Assembly (NCBI GenBank): GCA_937967535.1
Contig: CALCMV010000148.1
Span: 1 to 12,905, forward strand
Length of the DNA stretch: 12,905 nucleotides
Direction of reading: 5' to 3'
From: an uncultured Saprospiraceae bacterium
GTDB taxonomy: Bacteria > Bacteroidota > Bacteroidia > Chitinophagales > Saprospiraceae
Shown here: positions 1 to 7,051 of the stretch, one piece after another
How positions within the stretch are numbered: the first letter of the stretch is position 1
Layout: every line of letters starts with the position of its first letter
Made by a program: the position numbers and the translations under genes
Notes under the pieces: model-generated
Told to the model about the DNA's origin: nothing
The model's database searches: none
Seen by the model: only the letters and a program-made list of their open reading frames with translations

Positions 1-13
1 AAATCGCCTGTAC

Positions 14-187
14 GAGTTCCCGGTCAGCCTGTAAAGCAGACATTACAGTATTCTTAAATTCAGCAATAAAAAACATCTCTCAAACCGTAGGGGCAGGGCA
101 TGCCCTGCCCCTACTGTTTGAGAGATGTTTTTTATTGCTGAATTTAAGAATACTGTAATGACTGCTTTACAGGCTGACCGGAAACTC
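14..187. repeat. Long near-perfect palindrome (87-bp arms)
   Basis: The two arms are reverse complements about a centre between 100 and 101 (gggca/tgccc). I see only three mismatched pairs (19/182, 40/161, 86/115) in 87 positions, and there is no spacer, so it could extrude as a cruciform or fold as a very long RNA hairpin. The core (about 87-114) is a 'GTAGGGGCAGGGCA' type palindrome that resembles dispersed intergenic palindromes I recall from many bacteria. The outer arms carry the word TAAAGCAG(A/T)CATTAC, shared with the next two repeats. No coding potential was recognised. Confidence 0.9.
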
Positions 188-188
188 T

Positions 189-299
189 GTAATGACTGCT
201 TTAGCTGTCAAGTGAGATAAAAAATATTTGTATATTATTGTTTTTAAGTTAATTAAAAATTAAAATAATAATACACTTGACAGCTAAAGCAGTCATTAC
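189..299. repeat. Inverted repeat, 26-bp perfect arms with AT-rich loop
   Basis: Positions 189-214 are the exact reverse complement of 274-299; the arms contain TTGACAGCTAAAGCAG on one strand. The roughly 59-bp interior is almost pure A/T and partly self-complementary. Its outer 15 bp (TAAAGCAGTCATTAC) are the same word as in the arms of the preceding palindrome, so the elements share an origin. It could be a small MITE or a REP-type element; it has no transposase. Confidence 0.85.
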
Positions 300-307
300 G
301 GTATTCG

Positions 308-420
308 CGGTCAGCCTGTTTAGTTGTCAAGTAAAATAAAAATAAGTTTATAAATTATTGTTTTTAAATTTATTATAAATAAAAATAAAAATATACTTGA
401 CAGCTAAAGCAGTCATTACG
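308..420. repeat. Third, degenerate copy of the inverted-repeat unit
   Basis: The right part (395-420) repeats 275-300 exactly at a 120-bp offset (ACTTGACAGCTAAAGC...). The loop word ATTATTGTTTTTAA also recurs at the same offset. The left arm (about 317-333, CTGTTTAGTTGTCAAGT) matches the unit only imperfectly. The segment starts with CGGTCAGCCTGT, which is also found at 21-32 and inverted at 169-180. This is a tandem duplication with decay of one arm. Confidence 0.75.
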
Positions 421-479
421 GGTTCATTCGGAAAACTGATATTTTCAGACCTTTACCATTCACTGTGAATGTTTGAGTA

Positions 480-515
480 TTTGTAAATTTGGGTATTCAG
501 AAATAATAAAATTTG
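480..515 (+). promoter_or_regulatory. Weak candidate promoter of the PLP enzyme gene
   Basis: The segment AAAATTTGTACCTTGC (508-523) resembles the Bacteroidota -7 element (TANNTTTG) followed by a start region, but the first two bases are AA rather than TA. TTTG words lie upstream at 480-483 and 488-491, but the gaps (24 and 16 nt) do not fit the usual 19-21. It would give a leader of about 140 nt. It is the best match between the palindromes and the gene, but weak. Confidence 0.3.
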
Positions 516-660
516 TACCTTGCCGTCCGTTTTAAATATTGAAAATTCTACGGATTGGTGTTTGAATTGATTGGTAAAGAATAATTTTTATAAAAAACTT
601 ATTATCAATAAATTAGAACAATAATTGCGAACACACGAATCACAAATCACGATAATTGAT

Positions 661-1806
661 ATGAAATTTGCGACGAAAGTTATCCATGCAGGCATCGAAC
701 CCGACCCAAGTTCGGGAGCGATTATGACTCCGATTTTTCAGACTTCTACCTACGTACAAAAATCTCCCGGCGAGCATAATGGTTACGAATATGCCCGTAC
801 ACAAAATCCAACGCGCGATGCTCTGCAAACCAATCTTGCAGCACTCGAAAACGGTGATTATGGCATTTGCTTTTCGAGTGGGATGGCGGCTACGGATGCC
901 GTTATGAAATTGCTGAAAAGCGGTGATGAGATTGTCTCGACGAATGATTTGTATGGTGGTACTTATCGCTTAATTAACAAAGTGTTCGGGCAGTTTGGTT
1001 TGAAGGGGCATTTTGTAGCAATGACAGATTTGAGCAATGTGGAAGCAAAAATCAATGCCAATACACGCCTACTGTGGATTGAAACACCAACCAATCCGAT
1101 GCTCAATATTATTGATATTCAGGCAGCTTGTGATTTGGCAAAAAAGCACGGGATTCTAACTTGTGTGGACAATACTTTTGCATCGCCGTATTTGCAGACT
1201 CCACTGGATTTTGGGGCGGATTTGGTATTACATTCTGCTACCAAATATCTGGGTGGACACTCGGATGTCGTGCATGGTGCAGTTGTCACACGCAATAAAG
1301 AACTTGCCGATAAATTATATTTTATCCAAAATGCGGCGGGTGCAGTACCGGGTCCGCAGGATTGTTTTTTGATTTTGCGGGGCATCAAAACCCTACATTT
1401 GCGGGTACAACGCTCTTGTGATAATGCCCGTATAATCGCTGAATATCTGCGCCAACACCCAAAGGTCAATCGCGTATTTTATCCGGGTTTTGAAGACCAT
1501 CCGGGACACGAAATTGCCAAACGACAGATGCGCGATTTTGGCGGTATGGTGTCTTTTACTTTAAAGGAAGATACGCTCGAAGCCGGTTCAAAGGTGATGA
1601 GCAATACGCATTTTTTTAGTCTTGCCGAATCTTTGGGAGGGGTGGAATCGCTCATCGGGCATCCGCCTACTATGACACATGCCTCTATCCCGCGTCCGGA
1701 ACGCCTCGCGGTAGGTATGACAGATTCGCTCATTCGCCTGAGTGTAGGCGTGGAAGATGCAGATGATTTGGTGGCAGATTTGGAGAAAGCCTTTGGGGAT
1801 TTTTGA
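661..1806 (+). CDS. Cystathionine gamma-synthase/lyase family PLP enzyme
   Basis: This is a cytosolic trans-sulfuration enzyme of the Cys/Met metabolism PLP-dependent family. The ATG at 661 (MKFATKVIHAG) gives 381 aa, the usual family length; an in-frame TTG at 625 would add a 12-residue tail with no family support. Visible landmarks are the subunit-interface phosphate-binding motif YEYARTQNPTR (42-52), SSGMAA (72-77), the stacking Tyr of DLYGGT (Y98), the pyridine-nitrogen Asp in CVDNT (D170), the Schiff-base Lys in HSATKYLGGHSD (K195), and the C-terminal SLGGVES and SIRPE-like substrate-loop region. Sequence alone does not separate synthase (metB, O-succinyl/acetyl-homoserine plus cysteine) from lyase (mccB/CTH-type), and no sulfur gene is adjacent. 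The last codons GAT TTT TGA are already the first copies of the downstream heptamer array. Confidence 0.93.
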   Translation: MKFATKVIHAGIEPDPSSGAIMTPIFQTSTYVQKSPGEHNGYEYARTQNPTRDALQTNLAALENGDYGICFSSGMAATDAVMKLLKSGDEIVSTNDLYGGTYRLINKVFGQFGLKGHFVAMTDLSNVEAKINANTRLLWIETPTNPMLNIIDIQAACDLAKKHGILTCVDNTFASPYLQTPLDFGADLVLHSATKYLGGHSDVVHGAVVTRNKELADKLYFIQNAAGAVPGPQDCFLILRGIKTLHLRVQRSCDNARIIAEYLRQHPKVNRVFYPGFEDHPGHEIAKRQMRDFGGMVSFTLKEDTLEAGSKVMSNTHFFSLAESLGGVESLIGHPPTMTHASIPRPERLAVGMTDSLIRLSVGVEDADDLVADLEKAFGDF

Positions 1807-1971
1807 TTTTTGATTTTTGATTTTTGATTTTTGATTTTTGATTTTTGATTTTTGATTTTTGATTTTTGATTTTTGATTTTTGATTTTTGATTTTTGATTT
1901 TGCTCCGCAAAATCCTTTTCTAATTTGCGTAACGAAGCAATCAAAAATCAAAAATCACCAAATCAAAAATC
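1798..1971. repeat. GATTTTT heptamer array with complementary arm; probable bidirectional terminator
   Basis: Fourteen exact copies of GATTTTT (1798-1895) plus a 6-nt partial copy are followed by a spacer containing GCTCCGCAAAAT and ATTTGCG...GAAGC. The reverse complement of the array follows, AATCAAAAATCAAAAATC (1939-1956) and again at 1960-1971. The transcript from either side could form a long hairpin ending in U-rich sequence. The period of 7 puts TGA in all three frames on the sense strand of each flanking gene. It fills the 168 bp between two convergent stop codons. The long minus-strand open frames across it (Lys/Asn/Gln/Ser repeats) are artefacts of the repeat. Confidence 0.85.
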
Positions 1972-1974
1972 CTC

Positions 1975-3372
1975 TTAGTACTTGACGAAAGTGCGACTTA
2001 TATTTTGTTGATTTATTTTGAGGGAAATAATGTAGACTCCCATTGGCAATTGCCTGATATTGAGCGTGGTAGCTGATGTCATGCTTGCATCAAACTGATG
2101 GTGCATGACTTGTTTGCCCTTAGTATCGTAAATGATAATTTGGGCATTGGGAGTGGCTTGGTTTGCTGAAAATTCTAGGGTCAAAGAATCATTATTAGCA
2201 TGAAAAAACAACTGCATATCTGCATCTGCATCGGGAGGTGTTGCGAGGTCCGTAATAATGCCCGTTGTGAAAGTCCAATAATCTGACCATTCGCCCGAAA
2301 TATTATCTCTTACCCGCCAACAATATTGGGTTTCGGAACTTAGCAGACCTGTGGTAAGGGTCAATGAAGTTGTGTTGATATTTTCATCAGAAAAAGCAAG
2401 TTCTTCTACATTATAAAGTGGCGGCGGATTGGGATTTGTAAATTTATAAAGCGTATTGGGTTCGCTGACTACATATATATTGTCTTGATTGTCAAGGCTT
2501 ATGCCTTCGGCTTGCAATATACCCGATTCGAGTGTGTTGTTTGCCCCATTATCATTTAATTGGAGTCGGTTGAGTTCATTTCCTGCCATATCCGTCTGTA
2601 CCAATGCGCGTGTTTCGTGGCTGAGTATGAATAAATTTTGATGAAAATGCAGCCCCGAAAAATCGCTGCAACCAAAGTTATTGGTATTAATATCGAAAGG
2701 AAAAGCGGGGGCAATCGTATCCGGGAAATTTTCGGGAATTTCGATGCGATACAATGCCGATGGCGATTTTTCTTTAATAATAAAAAGGCTGTTTGTAGCG
2801 GCTTCGTAGGCGATTCCTTCGATGCCGAGGTTGTTTCCCCATTCGCCTTCCAACAAAATATAGGTATCGGGATAATTAATAGTTGTGGTGTTTTCTGTAA
2901 GCTCAATTTTCACAACTCGTCCGCGTCGTTCTTCCACCAAAAAGTATTGTGTTCCGCCAATCCACACCAAACCCTCCGTATCTTCAAAACCATTCAGGGA
3001 GATAGTTCGGAGGTGATTGCCATCGCTATCTATTTCAAATATTTGTGTGATGCCATTGCTGATACCAAAAAATGTACCTGTGGTTTCATTATAAGTCAAG
3101 CCGGAAAGGTCGTTGAGAATGGTATCAATACTTAGCGGTCCGAGTGCCAACTCAAAATCGTCAAGTTGGAGTGTGCCGTCATTATTGGAGTTCGGCAGGC
3201 AATCGTAAATCTCTAGGCTGTAAGTTCCTGTTGTGCTGGCAGACCACTCAAATACAGGCGTTTCTTCTATGCCTGTACTGCCGTCGGCGGGTATTAGAAG
3301 TGTGGGTTGTGCGGGTATCGTAAATGCGGATAAACACAGCAAAGTTGCAAGAATTATTTTTTTTAAAAACAT
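1975..3372 (-). CDS. Secreted SdiA-regulated-type beta-propeller protein with split FN3-like domain and T9SS sorting domain
   Basis: A 465-aa exported protein. Residues 1-22 are a signal peptide (MFLKKI...IPAQ). Residues about 73-312 match the SdiA-regulated (YjiK-like, PF06977) propeller: recurring blade starts DLSGLTYN (89-96), DTEGLVW (131-137), GIEGIAYE (183-190), DFSGLHF (237-243) and AEGISLDN (288-295), plus the signature LVEERRGRVVKI (145-156). Residues 23-57 (LLIPADGSTG...FEWSA...YSLEIYD) look like the first strands of an FN3/Ig-like domain whose remaining strands are at about 321-371 (ETQYCWRVRDNISGEWSDYWTFTTG), so the propeller may be inserted in that domain. Residues about 400-465 are a type A T9SS domain (IIIYDTKGKQV, LPMGVYIISL, ending RTFVKY). 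Expected location is the cell surface or medium. The substrate or ligand is unknown. Confidence 0.85.
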   Translation of the reverse strand: MFLKKIILATLLCLSAFTIPAQPTLLIPADGSTGIEETPVFEWSASTTGTYSLEIYDCLPNSNNDGTLQLDDFELALGPLSIDTILNDLSGLTYNETTGTFFGISNGITQIFEIDSDGNHLRTISLNGFEDTEGLVWIGGTQYFLVEERRGRVVKIELTENTTTINYPDTYILLEGEWGNNLGIEGIAYEAATNSLFIIKEKSPSALYRIEIPENFPDTIAPAFPFDINTNNFGCSDFSGLHFHQNLFILSHETRALVQTDMAGNELNRLQLNDNGANNTLESGILQAEGISLDNQDNIYVVSEPNTLYKFTNPNPPPLYNVEELAFSDENINTTSLTLTTGLLSSETQYCWRVRDNISGEWSDYWTFTTGIITDLATPPDADADMQLFFHANNDSLTLEFSANQATPNAQIIIYDTKGKQVMHHQFDASMTSATTLNIRQLPMGVYIISLKINQQNISRTFVKY

Positions 3373-3422
3373 AAAGATGTATTATTTTTTTGATTGTCCG
3401 ATTGTGATTTTATCTTTGTTAG

Positions 3423-3452
3423 ACAATATATAAAACTGTTGTTTTTGTCAAA
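3423..3452 (-). promoter_or_regulatory. Candidate promoter of the propeller protein gene
   Basis: On the minus strand TTTG (3449-3452) is followed 18 nt later by TATATTGT (3423-3430), close to but not identical with the Bacteroidota TTTG / TANNTTTG pair. It would give a leader of about 45 nt before the ATG at 3372. The spacing and the last two bases are imperfect. Confidence 0.3.
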
Positions 3453-3722
3453 TATCAAATGTATGTTTGAGTTTTTATAGAGGCTTATCATTAAGTATTT
3501 TTCGACACATAAGTATAATGTTCAATAAGAAAAAAGTTATACCTATTGCTTTGAAACGTAGATAATTGTAGCAGAGTTACCTTTTGAGAGTACTTTTTTG
3601 AGAAAAAGGTTGTTTGAGACTTGTCACTTATTTTTCATGTTTTTTTTTATAATTGTGTGTATTTTAATGCGAAAAAAATTATTTTTGAGTCCAGAAAAAA
3701 AATCGAACTCGCTACCTTCAGC
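3453..3722. other. AT-rich intergenic stretch, no recognised gene
   Basis: No convincing gene, tRNA or strong hairpin was seen here. The minus-strand frame of the decayed coding remnant just to the right stays open past its TAG (reading ...SEFDFFSGLKNN...) down to a TGA near 3627-3629, so the older gene may have extended into this stretch. Confidence 0.5.
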
Positions 3723-3905
3723 CTATAAGCACTTATTAAAGTAAATCTTTTCATCATTAATTTGATAGTTTTTTGGGAATGTTTCGTCAATTATCGGGAC
3801 ATAGCTCACTTCTTTATCCACATCAAATTGTTAATCAATATTTGAGATGTGTACTAAAGTATCTTTATCTTTTAAAGAAGAATAAGTATATCGTCCAAAG
3901 AACAT
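3723..3905 (-). pseudogene. Decayed coding remnant with in-frame stop
   Basis: Reading the minus strand from an ATG at 3903-3905 gives 24 protein-like residues (including SSLKDKDTLVHISNID). An in-frame TAA follows (3831-3833), then 35 residues in the same frame (including DETFPKNYQINDEKIYF), and a TAG at 3723-3725. The composition is protein-like rather than the low-complexity K/N/I/F expected from AT-rich junk, and the frame is shared across the stop, which suggests a broken small gene. I do not recognise the family. Two very short real genes, or chance, are alternatives. Confidence 0.35.
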
Positions 3906-3980
3906 GTTTAATTTTCAACCAAGAACCAATATCTTATTTGACGTAGGAACGTGGCACAAATAAGTGGTTGCTAATTTTAG

Positions 3981-4166
3981 TGAACTTTAGACATTGGGGA
4001 ATTAGGAAATTTGGTATTAGGTAAATTGTTTTTACCAAATAATTATAAAATTAAATTAATTGAATGTTTTTTTATCTAAATAAAAATCAGATAACTGATA
4101 ATCAATTACTTACGATTTAAAACCGAATTTCCCAGTTACCGAATTTCCAAAATGTCCAAAGCCTAG
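3981..4166 (+). mobile_element. MITE-like element, copy A (about 186 bp)
   Basis: The ends are inverted repeats (ACTTTAGACATT at the left, AATGTCCAAAG at the right), with further imperfect complementarity inward (GGTATTAGGTAA / CAGTTACCGAATTTCC). It has no ORF. It is flanked by the direct repeat TAATTTTAG at 3972-3980 and 4167-4175, a likely 8-9 bp target-site duplication. A second copy, inverted and highly similar with about one indel, lies at 8232-8417. The right end is 47 bp upstream of the ATG of the next gene. The exact left boundary is uncertain by a base or two. Confidence 0.8.
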
Positions 4167-4213
4167 TAATTTTAGCGGTTAAAAAATTAAACACTATTTA
4201 AACAACAAGTATT

Positions 4214-5389
4214 ATGAAAAAATCGACACTATTTTTTTTAATGGCTTTTTTAGCCTTCGCCTCCAATATTCAGGCACAAAACGGTCAGAATGATGTGCGT
4301 TTTACACAAGGTGATGTTAGTTGTCCGGGTGGACCTATTGATTTTATTCTAGAGGTAAGAGCATCTTCGCCGGATACTGAATTTTTTATGAGTGAGCAAA
4401 ATTATCGCTTCTCATTTAATCGGGCGGCACTCGCCAACCCAAGAATTACAGAAGAATTGACCATAGCGGGTTTTATCGGTGGTGCTAGTCTTCCCCAACC
4501 GCGTAATCTGGGCTTTACCTTATTTTCTCCGCACAACCTGACAGGTTCTCTGGATACTGTGGTGTCTTATAATGTAGAGCTTGCAGGTGGTGATGGTTAT
4601 TACTTGAGTGCCAACGATTGGGTGCAAGTAGGACGTATTGAGTTTGATGTATTGTCTGAAGATGCTTGCTTTGATTTGATGTGGCACTCAACAGCATTAT
4701 TTCCATCAACTTTTATAGGGGAAGTATTCAATACAGCCGATAGTAATATTGACTCAAGGGCAGGCACCGCCGAGAATTTTTATGGCGATAATTCTAACTG
4801 CCTGCCTTCTCTCTGCCTTGACGTTGAGTTGGTCAGTTTTTTGGGGGAAGAACGGGATTGTAAAAACCACCTGACTTGGGAGACTGCAACCGAAAGCAAC
4901 TCGGCTTTCTTTATCATTGAGCGTAGTTATAATGCCAACAACTTCAACGAAGTCGGGCGTGTAAATGCCGCCGGCAATTCTCTTGAAAATATATCGTACA
5001 GCTTTACCGACCAATGGGCGGGGGCAGAGATGTACTATCGTTTGAAACAGGTAGATTTGGATGGCAGCTATAGTTATTCTGATTTGGTGAAAATAATTTC
5101 TGAATGTCATGCAGACAATGTGGGTACATTCATTGATATATTCCCGAATCCGGTTGTAGGAAATAACGAGGCATTTATCAAATTAATGGCTGATACAGAA
5201 GGTGCCGCCTACATTGACCTGATGGATATAAAAGGTGCATTGATTTCTGAAATTCCGGTGAGTATACTCAATGGTCCCAATCTACTTTCTTTCTCTACGG
5301 GAAGTCTTGCCCAAGGTACTTATATGCTTAGAGTACGTGGTAATGGCTGGTATTCTCCGGCAAGCAAATTTATTAAATTAGACGAATAA
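4214..5389 (+). CDS. T9SS-exported surface protein, paralog 1
   Basis: A 391-aa secreted protein. A signal peptide at 1-22 (MKKSTLFFLMAF...QAQ) is followed by a beta-rich N-terminal domain (about 27-200). Its features (FILEVRASSPDTEFF, YNVELAGGDGYYL, WVQVGRIEFDV) resemble cohesin-like sandwiches; this fold call is tentative. Residues about 203-295 are the FN3-like linker common in T9SS cargo (LTWETATESNSAFFIIERS, AEMYYRLKQVDLDGSYSYSD). Residues about 306-391 are a type A sorting domain (DIFPNPVVGNN, YIDLMDIKGAL, SLAQGTYMLRV, ending KFIKLDE). The gene at 5891 is a close paralog, aligning without gaps over about the first 170 residues. It has its own intrinsic terminator and a MITE-like element just upstream. 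Catalytic residues were not seen; an adhesive or structural role is only an inference. Confidence 0.88.
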   Translation: MKKSTLFFLMAFLAFASNIQAQNGQNDVRFTQGDVSCPGGPIDFILEVRASSPDTEFFMSEQNYRFSFNRAALANPRITEELTIAGFIGGASLPQPRNLGFTLFSPHNLTGSLDTVVSYNVELAGGDGYYLSANDWVQVGRIEFDVLSEDACFDLMWHSTALFPSTFIGEVFNTADSNIDSRAGTAENFYGDNSNCLPSLCLDVELVSFLGEERDCKNHLTWETATESNSAFFIIERSYNANNFNEVGRVNAAGNSLENISYSFTDQWAGAEMYYRLKQVDLDGSYSYSDLVKIISECHADNVGTFIDIFPNPVVGNNEAFIKLMADTEGAAYIDLMDIKGALISEIPVSILNGPNLLSFSTGSLAQGTYMLRVRGNGWYSPASKFIKLDE

Positions 5390-5406
5390 TAATAAGGTTT
5401 TAAACA

Positions 5407-5450
5407 GTATTAAAGAGGCATAATAATGCCTCTTTAATACTTGTTGTTTT
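5407..5450 (+). terminator. Strong intrinsic terminator
   Basis: A perfect 15-bp stem (5407-5421 with 5426-5440; GTATTAAAGAGGCAT and its complement) around an AATA loop is followed by TTGTTGTTTT. It lies 17 bp after the stop codon of the first T9SS paralog, so the two paralogs are probably transcribed separately. Confidence 0.88.
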
Positions 5451-5674
5451 ATTGGGAAGTGGTCGTATGGCTGCTTCCTTTTTTTGTGCCTTATAATAAC
5501 GTTAAAAAAATATAAGAAAAAAAATTAGCTATAAAGCAACCTTATACTATATTTTTTCATCTTTAAATAGAAAACATTTCTATTAAAAGCATTTTGTCTG
5601 ATTTTTAAGGCAAGATTCCCTGACATATCCATCCAATTAGAGCATTTTTATTATCTTTATAAACTAAAAGATTG
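5451..5674. other. AT-rich intergenic region between the paralogs
   Basis: Very AT-rich; no ORF, tRNA or convincing inverted repeat was seen. Confidence 0.5.
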
Positions 5675-5682
5675 TACATTTG
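5675..5682 (+). promoter_or_regulatory. Candidate -7 element (TACATTTG) for second paralog
   Basis: TACATTTG fits the Bacteroidota TANNTTTG consensus exactly, but no TTTG lies 19-21 nt upstream. If used, it would give an unusually long leader of about 200 nt before the ATG at 5891. No riboswitch fold was recognised in that leader. Confidence 0.35.
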
Positions 5683-5890
5683 TAAGACTATACAATCGCT
5701 GAAAATCAATATTTTACGATTATACATTTACACAAAAGTATAATTAAAATATTTTCCAATAAAATTTATATATTTAATAATTAAGAAAATAAATGTCGTG
5801 TGGGTCTATTGATTACTTGTTGTTAAATTGCTCATTGAGAATATAATAACTATTCGAATCCACTTTATTTAATCTTTTTAAAAGAGCATT

Positions 5891-7051
5891 ATGATGAAAA
5901 AAATACTACTATTTGCATTGGCTTTTATAACTTTCAGCCTTAACACTAATGCACAAGACGGGCAAAATGATGTACGGTTTATAGACCATTCACGCTTTGG
6001 CGATGGTACGGTTGCCCAATTTGTCATTGAGGTCAAGGCGGCTTCGCCCGACACAGAATTTTTTATGAGCGAGCAGAATTATCGCTTCTCATTTAATCGG
6101 GCGGCACTCGCCAACCCAAGAATTACTCAAGAATTGACCATATCAAATTTTATCGCTGGTGCTGACCTGCCCAAACCACGTAATTTAGGTTTTACCTTGT
6201 TTTCTCCGCACAACTTGACAGGCTCAATGGATACCGTTGTTTCATATAATGTGGAACTTGCAGGAGGTGACGGTTACTACCTGACTGCCACTGAATGGGT
6301 GCAGGTAGGGCAAATAGAATTTGATATAGTAAGCGATGATGTTTGCTATGGGTTGGAATGGCATCCCGAAGAAGTATTTCCAGCAACATTCATAGGCGAG
6401 GTCTTTACTCAAAATGGTGCGGATGTAAGATTGAATACCGCCGAGAATGATTACTTTAATGTCTCCGATTGTGTGACCAACTTTCCTGTTGAATTACTCA
6501 GCTTTACGGGCGAAGAACGCGATTGCAGAAACCACATCGCATGGGAAACTGCTACCGAAACCAATTCGGCTTATTTTGTGGTAGAACGTAGTTTGGATGC
6601 CATTCAATTTTCTGAGGTAGGGCGAGTAGATGCTGCCGGAAACTCATTTGAAAATACGAGCTACAGTTTTGTAGATTCATGGGGAGGTTCTATAATGTAT
6701 TACCGACTCAAACAGGTGGATATAGATGGCAATCACGAGTTTTTTGACATTATAAGAATAGATTCGGATTGTGATGCAAGTGATGTGGGGACATCTATTG
6801 ATGTATTTCCAAATCCGATAACCAACGAGTCCGAAGTATTCGTTAAGTTATTTGGAAATGCTAACGAAACCATTTTTGTTAATGTGATAAGTGTAACAGG
6901 AAAATTGGCAGTAGAAAGACAGATGGATGTCGTTGCCGGTCCCAATTTGTTGAGCTTTCCGACGGATAATCTCGCAGCAGGCACTTACTTCGTCAGAATA
7001 CGTGGCAATGATTGGTTGTCCACTCCAAGCAAATTTGTCAAGTTAGATTGA
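5891..7051 (+). CDS. T9SS-exported surface protein, paralog 2
   Basis: A 386-aa secreted protein with the same architecture as its upstream neighbour: signal peptide 1-22 (MMKKILLFAL...NAQ), beta-rich N-terminal domain, FN3-like linker (AWETATETNSAYFVVERS, YYRLKQVDIDG) and type A sorting domain (DVFPNPITNE, VNVISVTGKLA, LAAGTYFVRI, ending KFVKLD). Residues 52-79 are identical to the first paralog, and a 50-nt stretch (6077-6126) is identical at the DNA level. The N-terminal insert near 31-42 and the segment 172-200 differ most. The start could be the first or second ATG (MMKK). The stop codon is followed immediately by the octamer repeat array. The function is unknown; as a tandem duplicate it may give antigenic or binding diversity. 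Confidence 0.88.
   Translation: MMKKILLFALAFITFSLNTNAQDGQNDVRFIDHSRFGDGTVAQFVIEVKAASPDTEFFMSEQNYRFSFNRAALANPRITQELTISNFIAGADLPKPRNLGFTLFSPHNLTGSMDTVVSYNVELAGGDGYYLTATEWVQVGQIEFDIVSDDVCYGLEWHPEEVFPATFIGEVFTQNGADVRLNTAENDYFNVSDCVTNFPVELLSFTGEERDCRNHIAWETATETNSAYFVVERSLDAIQFSEVGRVDAAGNSFENTSYSFVDSWGGSIMYYRLKQVDIDGNHEFFDIIRIDSDCDASDVGTSIDVFPNPITNESEVFVKLFGNANETIFVNVISVTGKLAVERQMDVVAGPNLLSFPTDNLAAGTYFVRIRGNDWLSTPSKFVKLD

Noticed and set aside
189..299. TTGACA in the repeat arms as a sigma-70 -35 box
   Set aside because: Bacteroidota use a different primary promoter consensus (TTTG / TANNTTTG), and no -10 partner at 17 bp was seen; the word is simply part of the inverted repeat.
14..420. CRISPR array
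   Set aside because: The repeated words are in inverted orientation and irregularly spaced, with no unique spacers of constant length and no cas genes.
1479..1951. Three overlapping minus-strand open frames with Lys-Ile-Lys-Asn-Gln-Lys-Ser repeats
   Set aside because: They are translations of the 7-bp array (7 mod 3 = 1, and the minus strand lacks stops in AAAAATC repeats) and overlap the well-supported PLP enzyme gene antisense. No start or promoter supports them.
2638..3135. 165-aa plus-strand open frame
   Set aside because: It is a shadow of the propeller protein gene, with Cys/Phe-rich composition typical of an antisense frame.
3688..3735. Decayed tRNA on the minus strand (TCGAACTC / GCTACC resemblance)
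   Set aside because: The T-arm-like word is not followed by a consistent acceptor stem, anticodon arm or D-arm, and it fits better as part of the decayed coding remnant.
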